Shown here piece by piece: positions 8,868 to 18,595 of a DNA stretch of 57,948 nucleotides. A model generated the notes under the pieces. It was not told where the DNA came from, made no database searches, and was given only the letters and a program-made list of their open reading frames with translations. The position numbers were made by a program, and so were the translations under genes. The first letter of the stretch is position 1. Each line of letters opens with the position of its first letter. The stretch is from Pediococcus stilesii (GTDB lineage Bacteria > Bacillota > Bacilli > Lactobacillales > Lactobacillaceae): positions 1 through 57,948 of the forward strand of contig NZ_JQBX01000013.1 of the NCBI RefSeq assembly GCF_001437075.1, written 5' to 3'.

Positions 8868-8876
8868 ACTATAGCA
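8868..8876 (-). promoter_or_regulatory. Extended -10 promoter of alsS-budA
   Basis: On the minus strand TGCTATAGT is TGn plus a 5/6 -10 box; no -35 is visible because the helD terminator occupies that region. About 40 bases separate it from the alsS ATG. Confidence 0.5.
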
Positions 8877-8884
8877 AAATATAC

Positions 8885-8922
8885 AAAAAAGAGCTCGGGA
8901 AAACAAGCACTTTTCTCGAACT
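8885..8922 (-). terminator. Intrinsic terminator of helD
   Basis: Read on the minus strand, GAGTTCGAGAAAA pairs with TTTTCCCGAGCTC and is followed by six T. It lies 26 bases after the helD stop. Confidence 0.8.
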
Positions 8923-8948
8923 CTACTATATTGTAAATATGTTAACTC

Positions 8949-11249
8949 TTAGTTTTCTTCTCTGCGGTACAGTTCTGACGGAATTTTCCCAATTAATGGG
9001 CTGAGGTCCTTTTCAGATACAACCAGCAAACGATGCATCGCTCTTGAACAAATCGTATATAGTAATTGCTCATCTCGATGTTCCTGGTAAGTGTCCGCCG
9101 AAGTATTCCAAACAATTACAGAATCAAATTCAAGCCCCTTTGCTAGGAAAGAAGGAACAACGATTGTTCCCTCAACCAGCCGTTGATTTTCGGTTCGGAT
9201 TAATGTCACACTTTCACCAGCATTTTTAAGCTCTTCAGCAATTTGCTCACATTCAGCGTAACTTCGACCAATAATTGCGCTCGTTTCATCATCTTCTCGA
9301 TCTCGATGAAGCTGCTTGATGACCGCGTCAAGCATTTTTTGATGATTACGATTGACGGAAACAATTGGTAACTCTCCGTCGCGACTAAACGACTCAATTG
9401 ATTCGCCCTCAACCAAAATTTCTTTTGTAAAGTCCGTAATTTGTTGCGTTGATCGATACGATTTAGCCAGCTGAATTACTTCGGTTTTTTCAGGATTAAA
9501 CATGGTCGATAACTCTGAAAGCAACGTTGCACTTGTTTCATTAGCGTAAATCGATTGGTTTAAATCTCCTAATAACGTAAACTTAGCTCGTGGAAAATTA
9601 AACCGAATGTAAGCCAGTTGAAAGGCATTATAATCTTGAATTTCATCAATAAATACGTAACGCATCGAACGCTCCCCTTTTTTACCGGTCATTAAATCGT
9701 ACAGGTAAAGGTATGCCGAAGTGTCGACCATTGTTAAGTGGTGTTCCTTTAATTCTTCGATGGTTCGATCAACATGCTTTTCCCATTCTTCTTCGGTTAC
9801 ATTGATTTTTTTCAAATCAAACCATTTCGGTAATGAACGAAGTAACTGCACGTATTGCGCATTAATACTCAAGAAACGGTTCCGCATAATTGCATTTCGA
9901 ACCGGTTTTAATTCCTTCATTATAATCTGACGCGCAAGGAATTTAAATTCTTCATCATTATCCTTAAATTCACGCGGATCATTTTTAAATAATTCATGAA
10001 TTTCTTCCTGACTCAAACTTTGAACCGCATCCTCGACCCATTTAGTTCTTAACTCACTACCAACTTTTTGGTTTAACATTCGAATCAATGCTTCCCGAGT
10101 ACCTTCAATCCGGTTGCCAAGATTGTACGTTGAATTAAATGAATAGTAAATTTCTTTGATCTTTTCCTTTGAAGCAAACGGCTTCCCTTGGAACATAATA
10201 TTACGGAACCGCATCCCTGATTTACCTAAAAATTCAGCATATCTAGAAACCGCCTTGAAAAACTGTAGACTTCCTTTAAACTGATCAATTTTTCTTTCCG
10301 CTTCGGTCAACTTTTTATCAAAGCGTTGCTGCAAATTCTCCACTTCAATATTTGGAATTCGCCGACGAGCAAACTGATAGTATGTCATTTGAATCATATT
10401 TTGCTCACCTAATTCTGGCAAAACCTGATCGACATAATCATTAAAAAGTTGGTTCGGGGAAAACATAATTACTTGTCCCGCATTTAAATTACCACGATAT
10501 CGGTACAGTAAGAAAGCTACCCGTTGCAAAATAGCGGCTGTCTTTCCAGATCCAGCTGCACCTTGAACAAACAATAAATCTGCGGATGTATTTCGGATAA
10601 TTTTATTTTGTTCACGTTGAATCGTTGAAACAATGCTCTTCATTTTTACATCCGATTGCGATCCTAAAGCATTTAGCAACATTTGATCGCCAATCGTTTC
10701 GTCGGTATCATAAACCGAAATTAATTTACCCTCTTCAATCGTAAATTGACGCTTTAATTTTAAATCAACCGATTGTTGACCATCGGGCGTTGTATATTCA
10801 ACTTTCCCCATATTTCCATCATAATACACACTCGAGATCGGAGCCCGCCAATCATAAATTAAAAAATGATCTGGCGAGTCTGAAAATGAACCAAGCCCAA
10901 TATAGATTGTCTCATCCTTTTTCTCTCCGCTCTCCCGAAAATCAATTCGGGCAAAATATGGGCGTTTTTTCATTTGCTTAAAAGTTTCTAATCGTTTAGT
11001 TGCGTGTTGCCAACTATTCTCACGTTCCGATAGCATTTGTTGTTGCTGACGGATTGAAATTGCCGTATCCATCATCCCGGAATAACTGGAAGTGTTAATT
11101 CGAACATCGTTGTAAAAATTCTTCTGAATCGCACCACGATCTTTTTCGGCATTTTCGGCGTCATTTTCGGCTTTGGCAATCGCCGTATCAACCTTATCTA
11201 AAACCTCACCCAAGTGTTTATCTTCATATTCAAAAATTCCCTCTGCCAA
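8949..11249 (-). CDS. helD: HelD-like RNA polymerase recycling ATPase (UvrD/Rep superfamily)
   Basis: The 766-residue protein is a superfamily 1 helicase-like ATPase. Visible motifs are the Walker A GAAGSGKTAAIL (about 232), a Walker B-type VFIDEIQDYNAFQL, a QSIYANE motif and the late SFLAKGLEFDSVIVW motif. The long coiled-coil N terminus (residues 1-80) is that of HelD, which inserts into RNA polymerase and releases stalled or post-termination complexes. It starts with TTG at 11249, 6 bases after AGGTGA. The gene stands alone, divergent from the phosphatase-permease operon. A plain DNA helicase role is the alternative. Confidence 0.88.
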   Translation of the reverse strand: MAEGIFEYEDKHLGEVLDKVDTAIAKAENDAENAEKDRGAIQKNFYNDVRINTSSYSGMMDTAISIRQQQQMLSERENSWQHATKRLETFKQMKKRPYFARIDFRESGEKKDETIYIGLGSFSDSPDHFLIYDWRAPISSVYYDGNMGKVEYTTPDGQQSVDLKLKRQFTIEEGKLISVYDTDETIGDQMLLNALGSQSDVKMKSIVSTIQREQNKIIRNTSADLLFVQGAAGSGKTAAILQRVAFLLYRYRGNLNAGQVIMFSPNQLFNDYVDQVLPELGEQNMIQMTYYQFARRRIPNIEVENLQQRFDKKLTEAERKIDQFKGSLQFFKAVSRYAEFLGKSGMRFRNIMFQGKPFASKEKIKEIYYSFNSTYNLGNRIEGTREALIRMLNQKVGSELRTKWVEDAVQSLSQEEIHELFKNDPREFKDNDEEFKFLARQIIMKELKPVRNAIMRNRFLSINAQYVQLLRSLPKWFDLKKINVTEEEWEKHVDRTIEELKEHHLTMVDTSAYLYLYDLMTGKKGERSMRYVFIDEIQDYNAFQLAYIRFNFPRAKFTLLGDLNQSIYANETSATLLSELSTMFNPEKTEVIQLAKSYRSTQQITDFTKEILVEGESIESFSRDGELPIVSVNRNHQKMLDAVIKQLHRDREDDETSAIIGRSYAECEQIAEELKNAGESVTLIRTENQRLVEGTIVVPSFLAKGLEFDSVIVWNTSADTYQEHRDEQLLYTICSRAMHRLLVVSEKDLSPLIGKIPSELYRREEN

Positions 11250-11340
11250 TGTGAATCACCTCTCAGTTTTGTTAAACATATAGTCTACTCCTTTTTATGC
11301 GTTTTCACAAAGATTTAGCCGAATTGGTACACGGGATGTA

Positions 11341-11349
11341 TGGTAGAAT
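11341..11349 (+). promoter_or_regulatory. Extended -10 promoter of the phosphatase-permease operon
   Basis: TGGTAGAAT is TGn plus a 5/6 -10 box, 40 bases before the first gene's ATG; TTGGTA further upstream is too close (14 bases) to be a good -35. Confidence 0.5.
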
Positions 11350-11388
11350 AATTTAGGTTTACAAAAAATAAGAGAGGATAAACTTGTA

Positions 11389-12057
11389 ATGAAAAAATTA
11401 AAGCTATATTTTGTTCGTCACGGACAAACTATATTTAATAAATATAACCGGATGCAAGGATGGTCAGATTCACCTTTGACCGAAAAAGGCTATGCAGATG
11501 CGCACCATGCCGGAGCTCGATTACGCCATATTCAATTTGATGCGGCCTACGCTTCTGATACTACAAGAGCAATGAACACCGCTAATGCAGTAATTGCTGA
11601 AAATGACCATTCACCACTTTCCGTCACATCCATGATGGAATTTCGAGAAGAATTTTATGGATACTACGAAGGTAATGACTCCGCTCAAGCATGGTTCGAG
11701 GCTTTAATGCCAATTTCTGGAAAGCGATCCTTCCACGAGTTTTTGGAAGAACATCCAATCTCGCAGTCAAAGGACGCAATGAAAGCCGCTGATCCATTTC
11801 ATGATGCCGAAAATAACGTTGAGTTCTGGCAACGACTAAATCGTGGATTTGATCAACTACTAAAAGATCATCAAGACGGTGAAAAAATTCTAATCGTTAG
11901 TCATGGAACAACCATTAGATCAATGGCTGGTGAAGCCGATCCCACGCTGGATATTACTTGGGGCCCACAAAATGGCAGTATTAGTCAATTTACACTTGAT
12001 ACAAACGGCCTCCACCTTGATGAATACAATAATCACGGTGACCAAGAACTTCAATAA
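11389..12057 (+). CDS. Histidine phosphatase family protein (phosphoglycerate mutase-like) 1
   Basis: This 222-residue cytosolic protein has the branch-1 histidine phosphatase core: RHG with the nucleophile His at residue 11 (YFVRHGQTIFN), the Arg-rich SDTTRAMNTA, the acid FREEFYGYYEG and the second His in VSHGTTIR. These are phosphatases on small phosphorylated metabolites; true glycolytic mutases differ, so no substrate is given. It is the first gene of a three-gene operon in which a permease gene is followed by a close paralogue (shared GWSDSPLTEKG and FRE.F.GY.EG). The transfer of phosphate removal and transport in one transcript suggests a shared substrate pathway, which is inference. 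Confidence 0.92.
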   Translation: MKKLKLYFVRHGQTIFNKYNRMQGWSDSPLTEKGYADAHHAGARLRHIQFDAAYASDTTRAMNTANAVIAENDHSPLSVTSMMEFREEFYGYYEGNDSAQAWFEALMPISGKRSFHEFLEEHPISQSKDAMKAADPFHDAENNVEFWQRLNRGFDQLLKDHQDGEKILIVSHGTTIRSMAGEADPTLDITWGPQNGSISQFTLDTNGLHLDEYNNHGDQELQ

Positions 12058-12080
12058 ACTAAAATAAGGAGAGAAAGCGA

Positions 12081-13712
12081 ATGGAAAATTCACCTTTAGA
12101 TGCCAAAAAACGATATATTAGTTGGCCCGTTGTTGCGTTGATGGATTTCGTAACTGTAATTGGGTTCGATGATTTAATTTACAATTTTCATAACCAAGGA
12201 TTAGCTATTGTTACCACATGGATTATTATGATTATCGCCTTTGTCTGGCCGTATGAAATGATGGTTGGACAACTGGGGGGAACGTTTAACGAAGACGGAG
12301 GCGGATTAGCCTCTTGGATTCGTGCTACAAACGGCGATCTCGCCGGGTACATAGTAGCATTCTTCTATTGGATTGCTGGGCTGCCATACGTTGTCGACGT
12401 CGCTAACTCGGTTGTTGTCTCGATTAGCTGGTTAGTCAAAGGCAACGGCGACCTACAAAAGTATATGCCGACAATTGCCTTTGCCCTATTCACAGCGGTA
12501 GTTTTCCTAGTATTTATTTGGTTCCAACACTTCTTTAAAAATCGTTCCTTAGAGATTCTGAGTACGATTGGTGGTGGTGCAATGTTCATTATGACGATTT
12601 TATTTGTTGTAATGACCGTCGCTGCTCTAATGCATGGTCGTCACATTGCCACGCAACCTTTTAACGCGCAGGCTTTCATTCCGAAGATTGATGGGCACTT
12701 TTTATCCACCTTTGGACTTTTAATTTTCGCGATCAATGGTGCTGAACTAGCAGCACCTTACGTTAAAGAAATGAAAAATGGAAAACGTGATTTTCCAAAA
12801 GCAATGATGATGTTGCTCGTTATGACGATCTTTTTAACCGTCTTTGGATCATTTTCATTAGCCGTGTTCTTCAACGCCCATCATCTTCCATATGATTTAA
12901 AAATGAATGGGTCATATTACGCTTTCCAAGCGCTTGGAAATGAATTTGGAATTGGTAATGTTTTAATGTACATTTTTGCAGTCAGCCAGGCGGTTTACAT
13001 GTTTGCGCAATTGGCCGTTATTTTGGATGCAAGTACGCGAATCTTCCTTTCTGACGTGGCAATGAAGTACCTTCCAAAGTCACTTGGTAAATTAAACAAC
13101 GATGGTCTTCCAATTAACGGATATTGGCTAACAACCGGAATTGTTTCGCTCGTTCTTTTCCTCAGTAACTGGCTCCCAAGCATCAATGATATGTTTAATT
13201 GGCTATTAAATATTAACGGAATTGTTTCACCATTTGTAACCAGTTTTGTCTTTTTTGCATTTATGCGAATTCGTCAAAAGAGCAAACAATTCCCATCGCA
13301 GTACGTATTTATTAAAAACGATCTATTAGCCTGGTTAGTTGGAGCTTGGTGTTTTGTTGTCACCATCGTCTTTTCACTCATGGGGATTCGACCAACGGAC
13401 GCCACTCCAGGAACGAGTCTATATGATAAAGAATTAGCGCTTAACATTATTATTCCAGTTATCTTTATTACGCTTTCTGCTCTTCTACCTTATATGGCTT
13501 GGGTTGAGCGCCATAATTTAAAGAAGATTTCCCGCTCTTCATACCCATTTGCATTCATTGCATTCGCCATCGGAGCCTTTCTAACTATTAAAGGTGGATA
13601 TAACGCCGATATCTGGTCCGGAGTATTTGCTTGGGCAATCGTGACCGTTCTTTCAATCGCCGTTTACTTCTTATTCTTCTCAATCTTTAAAAAAGCATTC
13701 AGGAAAGCATAG
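12081..13712 (+). CDS. APC-superfamily amino acid permease
   Basis: A 543-residue integral membrane protein with about twelve to fourteen hydrophobic segments and the APC layout, including the FNEDGGGLASWIR loop and the INGAELAAPYVKE segment that resembles the substrate-binding helix of glutamate/amino acid exchangers. It lacks the textbook GxG at helix 1 (here VIGFDDLIYN), so it is a distant member. It lies 23 bases after the first histidine phosphatase gene and 7 bases before the second. The substrate is unknown; amino acid or peptide-derived amine transport is the general family role. Confidence 0.85.
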   Translation: MENSPLDAKKRYISWPVVALMDFVTVIGFDDLIYNFHNQGLAIVTTWIIMIIAFVWPYEMMVGQLGGTFNEDGGGLASWIRATNGDLAGYIVAFFYWIAGLPYVVDVANSVVVSISWLVKGNGDLQKYMPTIAFALFTAVVFLVFIWFQHFFKNRSLEILSTIGGGAMFIMTILFVVMTVAALMHGRHIATQPFNAQAFIPKIDGHFLSTFGLLIFAINGAELAAPYVKEMKNGKRDFPKAMMMLLVMTIFLTVFGSFSLAVFFNAHHLPYDLKMNGSYYAFQALGNEFGIGNVLMYIFAVSQAVYMFAQLAVILDASTRIFLSDVAMKYLPKSLGKLNNDGLPINGYWLTTGIVSLVLFLSNWLPSINDMFNWLLNINGIVSPFVTSFVFFAFMRIRQKSKQFPSQYVFIKNDLLAWLVGAWCFVVTIVFSLMGIRPTDATPGTSLYDKELALNIIIPVIFITLSALLPYMAWVERHNLKKISRSSYPFAFIAFAIGAFLTIKGGYNADIWSGVFAWAIVTVLSIAVYFLFFSIFKKAFRKA

Positions 13713-13719
13713 GGATTCT

Positions 13720-14382
13720 ATGAAAACAGTGAACTACTATTTTGTTCGCCACGGACAAACTTTGTTTAATCGGTACCGTCACCTACAGGGATGGTCCGAC
13801 TCTCCACTAACAGAAAAAGGTGTTAACGACGCCAAAGCTGCGGGAAAAATATTATCTAATCTAAATTTTGCTAATATTTATTCTTCTGACACAACCCGTG
13901 CAATTAAAACTGCCCGCTATATCAACGCTGAAAATCAACACCCACTAGAGATCGAAAAAATGCAGCCAATCGCTGCGTTTCGAGAACAATTTTTCGGCTA
14001 TTTCGAGGGAGCCAACTCCGTCGAAACGGAATTTAAACTGTATCAACAACATTCTACAATTGAACCAACCTTAAACGCGATGACTGCCATGCACGGAATT
14101 AAAGCAGCGATTGACGTTTGGAAGAATGTTGACCCTTTTCACGATGCCGAAAGTTATGACGAAATCACGACTCGCTTAAAACAAGGATTAGATTATACAT
14201 TTGATCAAGCTGAAGACGGCGATGATGTATTAATCGTTTCACATGGCACTTTAATTCGAGTTTTAACTTCTATGTATAATGATCAAATTGATGTTTCCCG
14301 GAGCCCGAAAAACGGGAGTATTACAAAACTTCAACTTGATGATCACGCCGGACAAATTCTATACTTTGGCAAGACCAGCTAA
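13720..14382 (+). CDS. Histidine phosphatase family protein (phosphoglycerate mutase-like) 2
   Basis: A 220-residue paralogue of the gene at 11389, with the nucleophile His in YFVRHGQTLFN, SDTTRAIKTA, AFREQFFGYFEG and the second His in VSHGTLIR. The ribosome binding site AGGGA overlaps the permease stop codon, so translation is probably coupled. Both catalytic His and the flanking Arg residues are intact, so both copies should be active. The substrate is not evident. Confidence 0.92.
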   Translation: MKTVNYYFVRHGQTLFNRYRHLQGWSDSPLTEKGVNDAKAAGKILSNLNFANIYSSDTTRAIKTARYINAENQHPLEIEKMQPIAAFREQFFGYFEGANSVETEFKLYQQHSTIEPTLNAMTAMHGIKAAIDVWKNVDPFHDAESYDEITTRLKQGLDYTFDQAEDGDDVLIVSHGTLIRVLTSMYNDQIDVSRSPKNGSITKLQLDDHAGQILYFGKTS

Positions 14383-14411
14383 AAATAAATTAATTAATCT
14401 TTGAGAACACA

Positions 14412-14444
14412 AAAAACCACGGCAAATTTTGTCGTGGTTTTTTA
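14412..14444. terminator. Bidirectional intrinsic terminator
   Basis: AAAAAACCACG pairs with CGTGGTTTTTT around a short A/T-rich middle; it separates the phosphatase-permease operon from the convergent opp operon. Confidence 0.85.
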
Positions 14445-14491
14445 TTTATAGCTTTACCAACTAACTTTAGAGCACTGGTTTAATTGATTGA

Positions 14492-15445
14492 CTAAACTAG
14501 AGCAACACCATATGCTTTAGCTCGCTCTTGATATTCCTCAATCTCATCTTTAGCAGCTTTAACAAAATGATTTGGAGTAATTTCAACCATCTCGCGTTCC
14601 TTATCGTCAAACTCCCGTGATGGATCATACGGAACCTGGCGCCGGTTACGTTCATATTCTGGGTCTGGTTCCGGAACTGCCGAAACTAAACTCTTAGTGT
14701 ATGAATGCAATGGATGGTTATAAACTTCTTCAGCAGGGCCAATTTCTAAAAGTTTTCCATAGTGCATTACTCCAATTCGATCACTAATATACTTAACCAT
14801 CGATAAATCATGCGCAATGAATAAATACGTTAGTCCCTTCTCTTCTTGGAGTTGCTTCATTAAGTTAACTACTTGAGCCTGAATCGAAACGTCCAATGCC
14901 GAGATTGGTTCGTCAGCAATGATGAATTTAGGCTGAACAGCTAATGCCCGAGCAATCCCGATTCTTTGCCGTTGCCCTCCAGAGAATTCGTTAGGGTATC
15001 GGCTAGAGTGGTCCTTATTCAATCCAACGGTTTCTAACAGTTCTTCAACTTGACGTGAACGGTCATCATTATCCTTTGCCAAATGATGAATATCAATTCC
15101 CTCGGCGATAATATCTTTAACCTTCATTCTAGGATTTAAAGAGGCGTACGGATCTTGGAAGATCATCTGCATTTCGCGTCGAAATTCCATCATGTCCGAG
15201 CGCTTTTTAATTGAAGCAATGTCACGTCCTTCAAATAATACATTACCTGAAGTTGGATCCTGGAGTCGGATAATTGCTCGACCAGTAGTTGTTTTCCCTG
15301 AACCAGATTCACCTACTAGACCAAAGGTTTCCCCCTCATAGATATCGAAGGTGACATCATCAACGGCATGAACTTCATCTTTTTTACCAACATTAAAGTA
15401 CTGTTTTAAATTTTTAACTTCTAAAACTTTTTTCTTTTCATCCAC
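14492..15445 (-). CDS. oppF: Oligopeptide ABC transporter ATPase OppF
   Basis: One of the two ATPases of the oligopeptide importer. Walker A is GESGSGKTT, the signature is FSGGQRQRIGIARAL and Walker B is FIIADEP; the C-terminal Opp/Dpp extension (HPLHSYTKSLVSAVP) is present. Length 317 is normal. It is the last gene of the minus-strand operon oppA-B-C-D-F, 12 bases after oppD. The complex imports peptides that are the main amino acid source of lactic acid bacteria and feeds the peptidases PepX and PepI seen in this window. Confidence 0.95.
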   Translation of the reverse strand: MDEKKKVLEVKNLKQYFNVGKKDEVHAVDDVTFDIYEGETFGLVGESGSGKTTTGRAIIRLQDPTSGNVLFEGRDIASIKKRSDMMEFRREMQMIFQDPYASLNPRMKVKDIIAEGIDIHHLAKDNDDRSRQVEELLETVGLNKDHSSRYPNEFSGGQRQRIGIARALAVQPKFIIADEPISALDVSIQAQVVNLMKQLQEEKGLTYLFIAHDLSMVKYISDRIGVMHYGKLLEIGPAEEVYNHPLHSYTKSLVSAVPEPDPEYERNRRQVPYDPSREFDDKEREMVEITPNHFVKAAKDEIEEYQERAKAYGVALV

Positions 15446-15457
15446 CGTGATTTCCTC

Positions 15458-16531
15458 CTATTCTCCAACCGCGTCGTTAGTAGATTCAATTCTAAATTTT
15501 TCGTCATAAATTTTCCAGCGGCGAGTTATTTCAGCGGGAGGTGTAACCTTTGGAGCTTCTGGATGCAGTAGCCAGGTCGCAGCATAATGCGACTCGCTCA
15601 CCTTAAAGAAAGGCGGCTCCTGTTCTTCATCGATTTTCATTGCATACGGATTACGTGCTGCAAATGGATCGCCGACGGGAGGATCCAACAAATCAGGTGG
15701 TGTCCCAGGAATTGGTTCCAATTGCCCTTTAGCCGTGTCTAACGTTGGCATTGAGTTTAAAAGTCCCCATGTATACGGATGCTGTGGATTATAGAAGATC
15801 TCATCAACCGAACCGTATTCGACAATTTTTCCAGCGTACATTACTGCTACTCGATCTGCCATGCTGGCAACGACACCCAAATCATGCGTAATAAAAATGA
15901 TTGAGGTTGAAATCTTTTCTTGTAATTCCTTCATTAAATCTAAAATCTGCGCCTGAATGGTTACATCAAGGGCCGTTGTTGGCTCATCGGCAATCAATAC
16001 TTCCGGATTGCAAATTAGAGCAATTGCAATTACAATTCGTTGTCGCATCCCACCAGAAAATTGGTGCGGATAATCATTGATCCGTTCCTCGGCATCCTTG
16101 ATTCCAACCAGCTTTAGCATTTCCAGCGCTCGATTCATCGCTTTTTCCTTGCTAACACCTTTGTGAATCATCAACGGTTCAGCGATTTGACGCCCAATCT
16201 TCATCGTAGGATCAAGCGATGTCATCGGATCTTGAAAAATTTCAGCGATATCTTTTCCTCGGATATTTTGAAGATCTTTATCACCCATTTTTAAAATATC
16301 TTTGCCATGAAATTCAACCGTTCCACCAACTACCTCAGCATTGTTTGCTAATAATCCCATGATAGTTTTGGTTGTAACGGTTTTTCCTGAACCAGATTCA
16401 CCAACGATTGCCAGGGTTTCACCTTGGTTCAAATCAAAACTAACGTCTCGAATTGCCTTAACGGTTCCGGCGTAAGTGTGGAAATCGATTTTTAGATTCT
16501 TTACTTCTAAAACTTTTTTTGACGTATCCAT
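15458..16531 (-). CDS. oppD: Oligopeptide ABC transporter ATPase OppD
   Basis: The partner ATPase of OppF. It shows Walker [10 protein letters not shown], signature [15 protein letters not shown], Walker B VLIADEP and the H-loop FITHDLG. The C-terminal part has the Opp-family stretch ([11 protein letters not shown]) but not the four-cysteine iron-sulphur site found in some homologues. It is 357 residues long and lies 14 bases after oppC. Confidence 0.95.
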   Translation of the reverse strand: MDTSKKVLEVKNLKIDFHTYAGTVKAIRDVSFDLNQGETLAIVGESGSGKTVTTKTIMGLLANNAEVVGGTVEFHGKDILKMGDKDLQNIRGKDIAEIFQDPMTSLDPTMKIGRQIAEPLMIHKGVSKEKAMNRALEMLKLVGIKDAEERINDYPHQFSGGMRQRIVIAIALICNPEVLIADEPTTALDVTIQAQILDLMKELQEKISTSIIFITHDLGVVASMADRVAVMYAGKIVEYGSVDEIFYNPQHPYTWGLLNSMPTLDTAKGQLEPIPGTPPDLLDPPVGDPFAARNPYAMKIDEEQEPPFFKVSESHYAATWLLHPEAPKVTPPAEITRRWKIYDEKFRIESTNDAVGE

Positions 16532-16545
16532 TAATCAATTTCCTC

Positions 16546-17571
16546 CTATCTACGTGCCGTACGAGGGTCAAACGCATCACGTAACCCATCGGCTAATACA
16601 TTAAATGCAATCATTATGATTGCCAAGACAATCGCTGGATACCACATTTGAAATGGCAAAAATTGGAAATTGCGTTGTCCATCATTAATCAAAGTACCAA
16701 GTGATGCCGTCGGTGCTTGAATCCCAATTCCGATATAACTCAAAAAGGCTTCGAAGAAAATAGCCGTTGGGATCGTAAACATTGTCTGAATAATAATCAC
16801 ACTAGAAAGGTTCGGCAACAAATGTTTTATAGAAATCTTCCATGGTGATTCTCCCAATGATTGGGCCGCTAAAATATACTCTTGATTCTTCAATTGCAGC
16901 GTCTGCGCACGGGTTAGCCGAGCCATGGTTGTCCATTCGTTAATCGCAATTGCCAATACAATTGGTAAAATACCACCATTTTTAAATACCAACAATAGCA
17001 GCACCATGATAACGATATTTGGAACTGATGACATAATCTCAATAATTCGTTGCATGAAAATATCGACTTTGCCGCCCTTCCACGCCGAGAAGATCCCGTA
17101 CCCAACTCCAATTAACAGATCAATCAAGGTCGCAAAAACACCAATCAATAACGAAATCATTGTTCCGTGTAAAATTCGTTGTCCTAAGCTACGTCCAAGA
17201 TAATCCGTTCCAAAATAGAAGTACTTACCAGCGGGAACGTTATTGGCCTTATAGGCATCCACCCGTTCTCCGCCTTGAACGATGGTTCCGTTAAATCCGT
17301 TAATACTTACACCCGGTATTTTAGCCGGTAAGTTAGCATAATCCGGATTTGAGTTGTTTGGATTAGGGGCGGTAATTGGTGATGTAAAAGCAAAAATCGC
17401 TACGATGATTAAAATCCACATACTGATAAAAGCAGCTTTATTTTCTTTCAAACGACGCCAAGCATCTTGTAAAAAGGTTCTTGAGGGAGCAGTGATTTTT
17501 TCATCGTCTAAACGATCTTCTTTACTAACTGGCTGAAAAGCGTCCTTTGGTATTTTTACTTTTTCTTCCAT
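16546..17571 (-). CDS. oppC: Oligopeptide ABC transporter permease OppC
   Basis: An integral membrane permease with an N-terminal helix, a large external loop (about 60-125) and five further helices. The EAA-type coupling loop is AAQSLGESPWKISIKHLLPN. The longest frame begins at 17613 inside oppB, but the ribosome binding site AAAGGGGG at the oppB stop lies about 9 bases before an ATG at 17571, so the start is placed there (341 residues, MEEKVKIPKD). It forms the channel with OppB. Confidence 0.95.
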   Translation of the reverse strand: MEEKVKIPKDAFQPVSKEDRLDDEKITAPSRTFLQDAWRRLKENKAAFISMWILIIVAIFAFTSPITAPNPNNSNPDYANLPAKIPGVSINGFNGTIVQGGERVDAYKANNVPAGKYFYFGTDYLGRSLGQRILHGTMISLLIGVFATLIDLLIGVGYGIFSAWKGGKVDIFMQRIIEIMSSVPNIVIMVLLLLVFKNGGILPIVLAIAINEWTTMARLTRAQTLQLKNQEYILAAQSLGESPWKISIKHLLPNLSSVIIIQTMFTIPTAIFFEAFLSYIGIGIQAPTASLGTLINDGQRNFQFLPFQMWYPAIVLAIIMIAFNVLADGLRDAFDPRTARR

Positions 17572-17575
17572 CGTT

Positions 17576-18505
17576 TTATGCCCCCTTTCCTGTAATTCTA
17601 ATTCTTGGATCAATAATTCCGTAAATAATATCTGTCAATAATAGTACTAGAACTAGTAGACCAGAATATAGCATTGTCACACCCATAATGGTTGGATAGT
17701 CATTTGTTAAAATTGATTTAACAAATTGTTCCCCAATTCCTGGAATTGAAAAAATGTTTTCAACAACCATTGAACCGGTCATAATTGCCACCGCTAAAGG
17801 TCCTACAACTGTTACCAACGGGATTAAACTGTTTCGAAGTGCATGATGATAAACAATTCCCATCCGACTCATTCCCTTAGCTTTAGCCAACTCGATGTAG
17901 TCACTTCCCAAAACATCAACCATTTCGGTCCGCACAAATCGCGAAGTTGTTGCAAATGGGCTTGCCGCTAGCGCAATCGATGGAAGAACCGTACTTGCAA
18001 ATCCACCCCATCCAGCAACTGGAAGCCACTGTAATTTAAGTCCGATGTAGTATTGAAGAACAATTGCCAAAACGAAACTTGGTACTGAAAGTCCTAAAAT
18101 CGAAATAATATTAGCCGTTCCATCAACCCAAGTGTTTTTACGAATTGCACTAATTGATCCAGTAACAATTCCCAGGACTACTCCTAAAACCATTCCCTGA
18201 ATACCAATCGTCGCTGACGGTCCGATTCGACTTCCAATCAAATATGAAACTTCCTGATTACTAAATTGGAAAGAAGTTCCAAAATTACCATGTGCAGCAT
18301 TGATCATATAATCAATATATTGTTGCCATACCGGTTTATTCAACCCATACTGCTCATAAATAATTTGAATTTGCGACTTTGTTAATTTGGCTTGGTTGTT
18401 CAGTGGTGTACCAGGCATTAATTTCATTAAAAAGAATGTAATGCTGGCAATTAAGAACAACGTTAGCAGCAGGTAAAAAACGCGCTTTGCAAGATATCTT
18501 GCCAT
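17576..18505 (-). CDS. oppB: Oligopeptide ABC transporter permease OppB
   Basis: A 309-residue membrane permease with the standard N-terminal MARYLAKRVFYLLLTLFLI helix and six membrane spans. The coupling loop is ELAKAKGMSRMGIVYHHALRN. It ends GKGA with its stop 4 bases before the OppC ATG; the two are tightly coupled. It follows oppA after 90 bases. Confidence 0.95.
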   Translation of the reverse strand: MARYLAKRVFYLLLTLFLIASITFFLMKLMPGTPLNNQAKLTKSQIQIIYEQYGLNKPVWQQYIDYMINAAHGNFGTSFQFSNQEVSYLIGSRIGPSATIGIQGMVLGVVLGIVTGSISAIRKNTWVDGTANIISILGLSVPSFVLAIVLQYYIGLKLQWLPVAGWGGFASTVLPSIALAASPFATTSRFVRTEMVDVLGSDYIELAKAKGMSRMGIVYHHALRNSLIPLVTVVGPLAVAIMTGSMVVENIFSIPGIGEQFVKSILTNDYPTIMGVTMLYSGLLVLVLLLTDIIYGIIDPRIRITGKGA

Positions 18506-18595
18506 AAATCTCCCTCACAATCTCTGGTCTAATATGCACAAAGGGGCAAGAGCACCAAATCGCCCTCACCCGATTGTAGATAGTTCCATTTTATA

